From assembly GCA_902796115.1 (NCBI GenBank), contig CADBNX010000520.1, forward strand, positions 1-5,552: DNA of 5,552 nucleotides, read 5' to 3'. The DNA is from an uncultured Eubacteriales bacterium (lineage in GTDB: Bacteria; Bacillota; Clostridia; Christensenellales; Aristaeellaceae). The stretch's first letter is position 1; every line of letters begins with the position of its first letter. Position numbers and translations under genes: made by a program. The notes beneath the pieces are model-generated. The model was not told the origin of the DNA and did no database searches. It saw nothing but the letters and a program-made list of their open reading frames with translations. Positions 1 to 5,552 of the stretch are shown piece after piece.

Positions 1-1205
1 ACCGCGTGCACGCGGGATTCGATCATCTGATACCATTTCTGCGCGGATTCGGTGAAGGTTTCTTCGGCAAAATCGACGGAGAGCGTTTTCCCGAGACTGT
101 ATTTTTCTTCCTGCTCCGAGGCGCGGACCAGATCCTCCAGGCTCCTGACGGCAAGGCTTTTTCCGCCGGCGCGGGACAGATCAAAGGAAAGCTGCAGCTT
201 CTCCCCGTCCCGGTTCGACCGGCGCAGGCGCGGGATCAGCTCCACCGTGGCCTTCTTCTCGCGCACGGTACTTTCCGTCACGTTTTCCAGTTCCTTTTCC
301 TCGGCCACTTTGCCGCTCAGCATTTCCAGCAGTGAATTTGCGTGGTAATCCGTATCGTCCCCGGGATTGTCAGCCGCGATCTCGTCCCGCAGCCGCAGGA
401 AGAGAAGAAGCGCGTGACAGCAGAGCGTCGACAGTTCGTTACGCACGTAATAGGCGTACCGGTCCCGTTCGATGCAGCGTCCGCAGGAACAGGACGCTTC
501 GAGGATCTCACGCTGATCCATATCCAGGGAAACGGTTTCAAGCTCCACGCTGCTCCTTGCCTGCAGGATCTGACGGTCATGACCGGGGTGGAACGAAACG
601 CTGTAGGAGAGCGGAAAGCGGATGTTCTGCTCCAGCAGTTCCCCGGCAAGCTCCGCTTCGTACTGATTGACGCCGTAAGCCGATTTTTCAGCGATGCGGT
701 CCGGCTGGAAATACAGCGTGTCCCGCAGCGGCCGCGTATGCTCTTTCAGATAATCGGACAGGCGGAAAACCGTCTTTTCCTTTTCCTTCCTTGCCCGTTC
801 CTCCAGCGCGCGGTGCGTGCGCCTTTCGCGCTCGGCAGGGGTTTCCCTGATCGTGAAAACGCCCATGCGGTTTTCCCAGAAGGTCAGCAGCGCCGCGATA
901 TGCCGGCAGTGGATGCCCATCGCGTACTGGGAACAGGTGCAGGAAAAATAATGGCAGAAGGGAACCCTTCCGCCGGGCCCGATAGACGGATACTTTCTGT
1001 ATTCTGCCATGGAAACCGGCACGTCCTTTATCGCGACGCGAAATCCGTTGACGGTTTCGGCCTGCGCCCAGTGTCCCGCGGGATCCAGAATGAAATTCAC
1101 GATTTTTCCGTGCCGGACGTCTTCCTCTGCCAGGGATATCACATTGCGGGTAAAAAAATTGCGCCAGTTCCACTCGATGGTTTCACTTACTGCCGATGGC
1201 TGCAT
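1..1205 (-). CDS. SWIM zinc-finger protein, probable N-terminal part of an SNF2-family helicase (partial, runs off left edge)
   Basis: The frame is open from ATG at 1205 to the window edge: 401 complete codons, no stop, so the C-terminus is missing. An AGGAGGGA site 5 bases upstream selects this start; an in-frame ATG at 1241 has no such site and lies upstream of the likely transcription start. Residues 87-102 (FSCTCSQYAMGIHCRH) form a SWIM motif, CxC-x8-CxH, with ligands C89, C91, C100 and H102. A second CxC-x20-CxH (C239, C241, C262, H264) lies further on. A charged, probably helical stretch follows the first motif (about 123-146). Residues about 318-401 (beta-strand-like segments, then LGKTLSVDF and a hydrophobic end) resemble the region preceding the motor in bacterial SNF2 helicases. 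SWIM domains are known to bind DNA or proteins; SNF2 proteins are DNA-stimulated ATPases that remodel protein-DNA complexes. The motor is not visible, so SNF2 membership is inferred. No signal peptide or membrane segment is seen, so it is probably cytoplasmic. It is transcribed divergently from the MarR operon. Confidence 0.8.
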   Translation of the reverse strand, partial: MQPSAVSETIEWNWRNFFTRNVISLAEEDVRHGKIVNFILDPAGHWAQAETVNGFRVAIKDVPVSMAEYRKYPSIGPGGRVPFCHYFSCTCSQYAMGIHCRHIAALLTFWENRMGVFTIRETPAERERRTHRALEERARKEKEKTVFRLSDYLKEHTRPLRDTLYFQPDRIAEKSAYGVNQYEAELAGELLEQNIRFPLSYSVSFHPGHDRQILQARSSVELETVSLDMDQREILEASCSCGRCIERDRYAYYVRNELSTLCCHALLLFLRLRDEIAADNPGDDTDYHANSLLEMLSGKVAEEKELENVTESTVREKKATVELIPRLRRSNRDGEKLQLSFDLSRAGGKSLAVRSLEDLVRASEQEEKYSLGKTLSVDFAEETFTESAQKWYQMIESRVHA

Positions 1206-1210
1206 GCCGA

Positions 1211-1218
1211 TCCCTCCT
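1211..1218 (-). promoter_or_regulatory. Ribosome binding site of the SWIM/SNF2 gene
   Basis: The minus strand reads AGGAGGGA, 5 bases before ATG at 1205. It is a near-perfect Shine-Dalgarno sequence, and it decides the start of the left-hand gene in preference to the in-frame ATG at 1241, which has no such site. Confidence 0.8.
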
Positions 1219-1229
1219 GTTCCGGAAGT

Positions 1230-1258
1230 ATTGTACCGCATATGCCGCGTTTGAACAA
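1230..1258 (-). promoter_or_regulatory. Candidate sigma-A-type promoter for the SWIM/SNF2 gene
   Basis: Read on the minus strand there is TTGTTC (1258-1253), a 17-base spacer, then TACAAT (1235-1230). The -10 box matches the consensus at five of six positions, and the -35 box at its first three. Transcription would start near 1223, giving a leader of roughly 18 bases that contains the ribosome binding site. This agrees with the ATG at 1205. It is a prediction from sequence only. Confidence 0.5.
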
Positions 1259-1279
1259 GGTTTGCCCCGGAATTTTGCA

Positions 1280-1309
1280 TTGACAGGCAAGGCGGGGATG
1301 TGGTAATCT
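1280..1309 (+). promoter_or_regulatory. Candidate promoter for the MarR-ABC operon
   Basis: A perfect TTGACA -35 box (1280-1285) is followed, 18 bases later, by a weak TAATCT (1304-1309) preceded by TGG, which could serve as an extended -10 element. The predicted transcription start is near 1316, about 23 bases before the MarR start codon. The -10 box is poor, as is often seen for regulated promoters, so the assignment is tentative. Confidence 0.45.
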
Positions 1310-1310
1310 G

Positions 1311-1325
1311 CAAAGGTACCTATTG
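1311..1325 (+). promoter_or_regulatory. Possible MarR autoregulatory operator
   Basis: The sequence CAAAGGTACCTATTG has a perfect 8-base palindrome AGGTACCT (1314-1321) at its centre, flanked by CAA and TTG that are not quite symmetric. It sits at the predicted transcription start of the operon, where a bound dimer would block transcription. MarR proteins usually bind palindromes of about 16-20 bases in their own promoters. This one is short and imperfect, so the link is inference. Confidence 0.25.
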
Positions 1326-1338
1326 AAGAGGAGGCGTT

Positions 1339-1785
1339 ATGGACAGAACGGAACTGCTGCACGCTGTGAGCGCCTGCGGGCATTTTCTGCATCATCGGAA
1401 AGGACGGCTGCCCGCGCAGGAAAGGATTCTGCACATCGTGCATTTTCATGAGGAAATCAGCCAGAGGGAACTGCAGGAGATCCTGCGCCTGCAGCAGGGC
1501 TCCGTGAGTGAAACCGTGGGCAAGCTGGAGGATAAAGGCCTGCTGCTGCGCCGCAGGGACGCGCAGGATCAGCGCAAAGCACTGCTGCGGCTGAGCGAAG
1601 AGGGCGAGCGGGCGGAAAGAGAGGCGCGGGAGCGTTCCGAGCGGGAAGACGCGGCGCTGTTTGATCTTCTGTCCGAGCGGGAGCAGGAGGAGCTTTACAC
1701 GCTGCTCGGCAAGCTGCTTGCCGGGTGGAAGGAACGGTATGCGGAAGAATTCCCGCATGGAAAGACAGGAGGCAGCCGTGTTTAA
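1339..1785 (+). CDS. MarR-family winged-helix transcriptional regulator
   Basis: This 148-residue protein has the usual MarR length. GAGGAGG ends 4 bases before the ATG and supports the start. Residues about 27-90 form the winged helix-turn-helix: ISQRELQEILRL is the helix leading into the recognition helix (about 52-68, QQGSVSETVGKLEDKGLL), and the wing contains the family's D-x-R pattern (D77, R79) followed by KALLRLSEEG. N-terminal residues 1-22 and the C-terminal helices from about 87 to 135 would form the dimer interface; residues 87-104 are an Arg/Glu-rich helix. MarR proteins are dimeric repressors (less often activators) released by small ligands or oxidation. The gene leads, and overlaps by 8 bases, an ABC exporter gene, so its most likely task is to control that operon and itself. 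The ligand cannot be read from the sequence; C13 is the only cysteine, so a multi-cysteine redox switch is unlikely. Confidence 0.92.
   Translation: MDRTELLHAVSACGHFLHHRKGRLPAQERILHIVHFHEEISQRELQEILRLQQGSVSETVGKLEDKGLLLRRRDAQDQRKALLRLSEEGERAEREARERSEREDAALFDLLSEREQEELYTLLGKLLAGWKERYAEEFPHGKTGGSRV
1767..1772 (+). promoter_or_regulatory. Ribosome binding site deciding a GTG start for the first ABC gene
   Basis: AGGAGG lies inside the end of the MarR gene, 5 bases before GTG at 1778. The alternative ATG at 1758 lies upstream of this site and has only a weak purine run before it. The ATG at 1790 is 17 bases away, which is too far. The site therefore favours the GTG start. Confidence 0.7.
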
Positions 1786-3517
1786 GTACATGAAAAAATA
1801 CTGGTGGATCGGACTGCTCGGTTCCGCGTTCATGGTGGGCGAGGTGCTGATCGACCTGGTGCAGCCGCGCCTGATGGAGCGGATCGTGGACGAGGGCATC
1901 CTCGGGATCGGCCACGGAGGCATTCCGAACATCGATCTTGTGATCAGCGTCGGGATCCGGATGATCCTGATCGTGATCTGCGGCGGGCTGTGCGGCATCC
2001 TGTCCGGCGTGTTCGTCAACATCAGCGCCCAGCGCTTCGGGAACGACGTACGCAAGGCCTGCTTCCGCCGGATCATGAATTTTTCGTTTGAACAGACGGA
2101 CAATTTCACCACGGGCAGCCTGATCACCCGCACCACTTCGGACGTGACGCAGGTGCAGAATATGGTGGCGCAGCTGATCCGCGGCGGCGTGCGGTGCGCC
2201 ATGTTTTTTGTGGCGGGTTCCGCGGCGCTGATGACGATGGATCTGGCCTTCGGGCAGGTGCTGATGATCGCGCTGCCGGTGGTGCTGTGCGAGATCCTGT
2301 TCGTGGTGTGGAAAACGGGGCCGCTTTTCGGACTGCTGCAGCGCAGGCTGGACCGGATGAATTCCGTGATCGGGGAAAACATCGCCGGCGCGCGCGTGGT
2401 GAAAGCCTTCGTTCAGGAAAAACGGGAAGAGGAGAAATTCGCGAAAAGCAATCAGGATCTGGTCGATACGCAGTTCCGGGTGATGATCCTGTTTACCTGG
2501 ATGCGCCCGATCATGAACATCGTGCTGAACCTCGCGACGGTCGCCGTGATCCAGATCGGCGCGCTGCGCGTGCAGGAAGGTGCGATCGCCCCGGGCGCCG
2601 TGATGGCGGCCATTACCTATTTATCCCAGATCCTCAACGGCATGATGATGCTGGCGATGATTTTCCAGAACATCACGCGCGGCGTCGCCTCCTCCAAACG
2701 GCTGAAGGAAGTGCTGCGCACAGAGCCCGCCGTACAGGACGGACCGGGCGTGAGCGGGGCGGAGGGAGAACGCGGACACATCCGGCTGAGCCACGTGCAT
2801 TTTTCCTATCCGGGATTCGGAGAGGAAGTGCTGCACGATATCAATCTGGAAATCCTGCCGGGAGAGACCCTCGCCGTGATCGGCGCGACCGGCAGCGGAA
2901 AAAGTACGCTGGTGGATATGATCGCGCGTTTTTATGACACGACACGGGGCGACGTGGAAATCGACGGGGAGAACGTGAAGCGCTTTACCCTTGCGCAGCT
3001 TCACGACCGCATCGCCTTCGTGCTGCAGAAAAGCGAGCTTTTCTCCACCACCATCAAAGAGAATATCCTTCTGGGACGGGAAGGAGCGACGGATGAAGAG
3101 GTGAAACAGGCCGCGGCTGACGCGCAGGCGGACGATTTCATCTCCGCGCAGCCCCAGGGTTATGACACGCCGGTCGCGGAGGCGGGCATGAGCCTGTCCG
3201 GCGGACAGCGGCAGCGCATCGCGATCAGCCGCGCGCTGCTGCGGAAAGCGGAAATCCTGATCCTGGACGATTCGACGAGCGCGCTGGATCTGAGAACGGA
3301 AGCAGCGCTGTTCGCGGCGCTGCGGAAAAACTACGCGGACTGCACCAAGGTGATCATCGCGCAGCGCATTGCCACCGTGATGCGGGCGGACCGGATCGCG
3401 GTGCTGGATCACGGCAGGATCGTGGGCTGCGGCACACACGAGCGCCTGATGGAAAGCTGTGAGGTGTACCGGGATATCTACGATTCCCAGCTGCGGAAGG
3501 GGGAGAAGAGCGCATGA
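1778..3517 (+). CDS. ABC exporter half-transporter with degenerate ATPase site (heterodimer subunit 1)
   Basis: From GTG 1778 the protein is 579 residues, a typical half-exporter: a six-helix membrane domain, then a nucleotide-binding domain. Membrane segments lie near 10-30, 54-80, 136-155, 158-178, 243-262 and 272-297. In the ATPase domain, Y344 is the likely A-loop, Walker A is GATGSGKS (369-376), the Q-loop is Q417, the signature is LSGGQ (473-477) and Walker B is ILILD ending at D497. The residue after Walker B, normally the catalytic Glu, is Asp (D498), and the switch-loop His is Gln (Q529, in IIAQR). This subunit therefore carries the degenerate half-site known from heterodimeric exporters such as TM287/288. 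It overlaps the MarR gene by 8 bases and the next ABC gene by 4, implying coupled translation and equal subunit amounts. Likely substrates are drugs, peptides or lipids, but none can be assigned. An ATG at 1758 would add 20 residues; an upstream frame extension to 1661 overlaps MarR deeply and is unlikely. Confidence 0.93.
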   Translation: MFKYMKKYWWIGLLGSAFMVGEVLIDLVQPRLMERIVDEGILGIGHGGIPNIDLVISVGIRMILIVICGGLCGILSGVFVNISAQRFGNDVRKACFRRIMNFSFEQTDNFTTGSLITRTTSDVTQVQNMVAQLIRGGVRCAMFFVAGSAALMTMDLAFGQVLMIALPVVLCEILFVVWKTGPLFGLLQRRLDRMNSVIGENIAGARVVKAFVQEKREEEKFAKSNQDLVDTQFRVMILFTWMRPIMNIVLNLATVAVIQIGALRVQEGAIAPGAVMAAITYLSQILNGMMMLAMIFQNITRGVASSKRLKEVLRTEPAVQDGPGVSGAEGERGHIRLSHVHFSYPGFGEEVLHDINLEILPGETLAVIGATGSGKSTLVDMIARFYDTTRGDVEIDGENVKRFTLAQLHDRIAFVLQKSELFSTTIKENILLGREGATDEEVKQAAADAQADDFISAQPQGYDTPVAEAGMSLSGGQRQRIAISRALLRKAEILILDDSTSALDLRTEAALFAALRKNYADCTKVIIAQRIATVMRADRIAVLDHGRIVGCGTHERLMESCEVYRDIYDSQLRKGEKSA

Positions 3518-5337
3518 CGCAGAAACAGCCGTACCGATCCACCATGCCGCCTCCCGGAATGGGACGCAGAGGCCCGATGGGCCGGGGCATGCCGGTGGAA
3601 AAACCCAAGGAAGGCAAAAAAACCCTGCGCAGGCTGATCCGGTATTTCCGGAAGGAACTCCGGTTTGTGGTGCTGCTCGCCTGCGCCGTGGCGCTGGGCG
3701 TGGCGGCGAGCGTGGCCGCGCCGCGCTTCCAGGCTTCCGCGATCGATAAAGTGGTATCGGGCGATTATGCCGCCGTCCCGGCCCTGCTGGTGCGGATGAT
3801 CGCGGTTTACCTGTTCTACGCGCTGATGACGCTCTCCCAGGGATATCTGAGCGCTTCGCTGAGCCGGCGGGTGGTAAAGAACCTGCGGGGAGAACTGTTC
3901 CGGAAAATCGTGAACCTGCCGATCGCCTATACCGATCATCATTCCCACGGAGACATCATGAGCCGCATGACCAACGACGCGGACAATATTTCCGCCATCA
4001 TCTCCATGTCGCTGGGTTCGCTTTTTTCGGGCGTGCTGACGCTGATCGGCACCGTGGCGGTCATGATGAGCCTGTCCGTGCCGCTGGCGCTGCTGTCCTG
4101 TTCCACGGTGCTTCTGACTGTGATCTTTACCGGCATCCTGACCAAGTACATGCGCCGGTATTTTGTGAAACGGCAGAAACTGCTCGGCAGCCTGAACGGC
4201 ACGGTGGAGGAGATGGTGACCAACTGCCATACCGTGACGGCGTACAACCGGCAGCAGAGCGCGGTGGGAGAGTTTTCACACACCGCGGATGAACTGACCA
4301 AAACCGGCATCATCGCGGAAATCATCGGCGGTTCGATGGGGCCGGTCATGAATATGCTCAACAACGTGGCGTTTGTGGTCGTCGCGGTATTCGGCGCGTA
4401 TTTCGCGCTGAACGGTGCCATCACGATCGGCGTGATTTCGGCCTTCATCATTTATGCCAAGCAGTTTTCCCGCCCGATCAACGAGCTGGCCCAGCTCTAC
4501 GGGCAGATTCAGACGGCCATCGCGGGCGCCGAGCGCATTTTCGGCATCCTGGACGAAAAGGAAGAGGACAAATCCGGGGGCAGCATCGTGCGTCCGGTGA
4601 GGGGCGTGATCGAATTCCGGAACGTGCATTTCTCCTACACGCCCGGAAAAGAAGTGATACGGGATTTCTCCCTGAAGGTATCCAGCGGCAAAAAAATCGC
4701 GCTGGTCGGCGCCACGGGCAGCGGAAAAACCACCATCATCAACCTGCTGATGCGCTTCTATGAGATCGATTCCGGGCAGATTCTGCTGGACGGAAAGGAT
4801 ATCCGCGGGATCTCGACCGACGAGCTGCGGGACGCCGTGGGCATCGTACTGCAGGATACCGTGCTCTTTACCGATACGGTGCGCAATAACCTGACCTATG
4901 CCGACGAAGGCGCGCCGCAGGAGGAGATCGACCGGGCGGCGCGGATGAGCCGCTGCGACGACGTGGTGGCGCACCTGCCGGAGGGATATGAAACGGTGCT
5001 GGAATCCTCCGGCGCGAACCTGTCACAGGGACAGCGGCAGCTGCTCACCATCGGGCGCGCGTTCCTTTCCGATCCCTCCATCCTGATCCTGGACGAGGCG
5101 ACCAGCAGCGTGGATACCCGCACGGAAATGGATATCCAGGACGCGATGGCAAACCTGATGCGCGACCGCACCAGCCTGATCATCGCGCACCGGCTTTCCA
5201 CGATCCAGGACGCGGACGAGATCATCGTGATGGATCACGGGGCCATTGTGGAAAGCGGAAAGCATGAGGAGCTGCTCGCGAAGAAGGGCCGCTATCATGA
5301 CCTGTACATGACCCAGTTCGCGGGGCAGGAAACCTGA
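3514..5337 (+). CDS. ABC exporter half-transporter with catalytic ATPase site (heterodimer subunit 2)
   Basis: This 607-residue half-exporter starts at an ATG that overlaps the previous stop (ATGA), with GGGGGAG 8 bases upstream. Residues about 8-28 are a Pro/Gly/Met/Arg-rich cytoplasmic tail (PPPGMGRRGPMGRGMP), then a basic stretch precedes the membrane domain. Membrane helices lie near 49-69, 88-112, 163-185, 187-209, 275-297 and 302-320. In the ATPase domain, Y375 is the likely A-loop, Walker A is GATGSGKT (399-406), the Q-loop is Q447, Walker B ends at D527 with catalytic E528, and the switch His is H559 (IIAHR). The signature reads LSQGQ (503-507) instead of LSGGQ. Since each ATP site pairs one subunit's Walker motifs with the partner's signature, this protein supplies the working Walker motifs for one site and the deviant signature for the degenerate site of subunit 1. 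The two thus form an asymmetric heterodimer in the cytoplasmic membrane. No terminator is seen after the stop. Confidence 0.95.
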   Translation: MTQKQPYRSTMPPPGMGRRGPMGRGMPVEKPKEGKKTLRRLIRYFRKELRFVVLLACAVALGVAASVAAPRFQASAIDKVVSGDYAAVPALLVRMIAVYLFYALMTLSQGYLSASLSRRVVKNLRGELFRKIVNLPIAYTDHHSHGDIMSRMTNDADNISAIISMSLGSLFSGVLTLIGTVAVMMSLSVPLALLSCSTVLLTVIFTGILTKYMRRYFVKRQKLLGSLNGTVEEMVTNCHTVTAYNRQQSAVGEFSHTADELTKTGIIAEIIGGSMGPVMNMLNNVAFVVVAVFGAYFALNGAITIGVISAFIIYAKQFSRPINELAQLYGQIQTAIAGAERIFGILDEKEEDKSGGSIVRPVRGVIEFRNVHFSYTPGKEVIRDFSLKVSSGKKIALVGATGSGKTTIINLLMRFYEIDSGQILLDGKDIRGISTDELRDAVGIVLQDTVLFTDTVRNNLTYADEGAPQEEIDRAARMSRCDDVVAHLPEGYETVLESSGANLSQGQRQLLTIGRAFLSDPSILILDEATSSVDTRTEMDIQDAMANLMRDRTSLIIAHRLSTIQDADEIIVMDHGAIVESGKHEELLAKKGRYHDLYMTQFAGQET

Positions 5338-5357
5338 CGGAAACGGAGGAAAGGGAC

Positions 5358-5552
5358 ATGGCGGACATCCGGAAAACCTACGAAAAGGAAAAACGGCGCG
5401 AAATCGTCTTCCCGCTGGGCGGGATCGGCGCGGGCAGCATCGGCCTGGACGGTACGGGCAGGCTGCGGGACTGGGAGATCCGGAATCATCCGGCGAAGGG
5501 CAGCCTGAACGGATACAGCCATTTCGGCATCAAGGCGGAGGAACGGGGAAAA
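5358..5552 (+). CDS. Probable GH116 (GBA2-like) glycoside hydrolase, N-terminal fragment (partial, runs off right edge)
   Basis: The frame opens at ATG 5358, with GGAGGA 7 bases before it, and stays open for 65 codons to the window end. The segment FPLGGIGAGSIGLDGTG followed by LRDWEIRNHPAKGS (about residues 18-48) resembles the start of the N-terminal domain of GH116 enzymes, whose glycine-rich PLGGIG(A/G)G opening is characteristic. GH116 members are retaining beta-glycosidases (beta-glucosidase, beta-xylosidase, glucosylceramidase GBA2). The catalytic Glu and Asp lie in the C-terminal domain, outside this window, so activity and substrate cannot be judged. There is no signal peptide: the start is charged (ADIRKTYEKEKRR), which suggests a cytoplasmic enzyme acting on imported glycosides. 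It begins 20 bases after the exporter with no terminator between, so it may share the transcript, though a functional link to export is unproven. Confidence 0.7.
   Translation, partial: MADIRKTYEKEKRREIVFPLGGIGAGSIGLDGTGRLRDWEIRNHPAKGSLNGYSHFGIKAEERGK

Noticed and set aside
342..1283. 313-codon open frame on the plus strand
   Set aside because: It is the exact mirror register of the minus-strand SWIM gene. It has no good ribosome binding site, gives no recognisable protein, and is open because of GC-rich codon use on the other strand.
1262..1290. Inverted repeat TTGCC ... GGCAA in the intergenic region
   Set aside because: The arms are only 5 bases with a long, GC-rich gap and no T run. This is too weak to call an operator or terminator.
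1661..1777. Upstream extension of ABC subunit 1 to an ATG at 1661
   Set aside because: It would overlap the MarR gene by 125 bases and adds residues unlike an ABC exporter N-terminus. The AGGAGG before GTG 1778 explains the start better.
1183..2382. 399-codon open frame on the minus strand across the MarR and ABC genes
   Set aside because: It lies antisense to two well-supported genes, spans the divergent promoters and has low-complexity Ser/Ile/Arg/Thr-rich content typical of a shadow frame.
3478..4230. 250-codon His/Gln-rich open frame on the minus strand
   Set aside because: It is antisense to the membrane domain of ABC subunit 2. The His/Gln/Arg richness is the reverse reading of Met, Leu and Ala codons, not a metal-binding protein.
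5338..5357. Possible terminator between the exporter and the glycosidase
   Set aside because: The 20-base gap contains only a purine-rich ribosome binding region, with no stem and no T run.

Overview
The window looks like a piece of chromosome from a GC-rich member of the Clostridia or a related Firmicutes lineage, probably an anaerobe. The evidence is indirect: every gene has a strong AGGAGG-type ribosome binding site, one start is GTG, genes are packed with overlaps, and the protein families (SWIM/SNF2 helicase-type protein, MarR regulator with a heterodimeric ABC exporter, GH116 glycoside hydrolase) are common together in such genomes. No species can be named from the sequence.

Left part (1-1205, minus strand): the first 401 residues of a large protein that runs off the left edge. 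It has two SWIM-type zinc-binding motifs followed by a region resembling the domain found in front of the motor of bacterial SNF2-family helicases. The motor itself would lie outside the window. Because it has no stop inside the window, it is easily hidden by shorter shadow frames, including a long open frame on the opposite strand.

A 133-base divergent intergenic region (1206-1338) carries candidate promoters in both directions and a small palindrome that could be a MarR operator.

Middle and right (1339-5337, plus strand): a tightly coupled operon of a MarR-family regulator and two ABC exporter half-transporters. The regulator and first transporter overlap by 8 bases; the two transporters overlap by 4 bases (ATGA). 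Their motifs are complementary. The first has a degenerate ATPase site (Asp for the catalytic Glu, Gln for the switch His) but a standard LSGGQ signature. The second has a full catalytic site but an LSQGQ signature. This is the pattern of an asymmetric heterodimeric exporter with one catalytic and one degenerate nucleotide-binding site, probably a drug, peptide or lipid-like compound exporter controlled by the MarR protein.

Right edge (5358-5552, plus strand): 20 bases after the exporter, with no visible terminator, begins a probable GH116 (GBA2-like) glycoside hydrolase, of which 65 residues are in view. It may be co-transcribed with the exporter.

No RNA gene, CRISPR array, insertion sequence, phage gene or convincing new system was seen; the most informative points are the hidden double-SWIM protein and the exporter's asymmetric ATPase sites.
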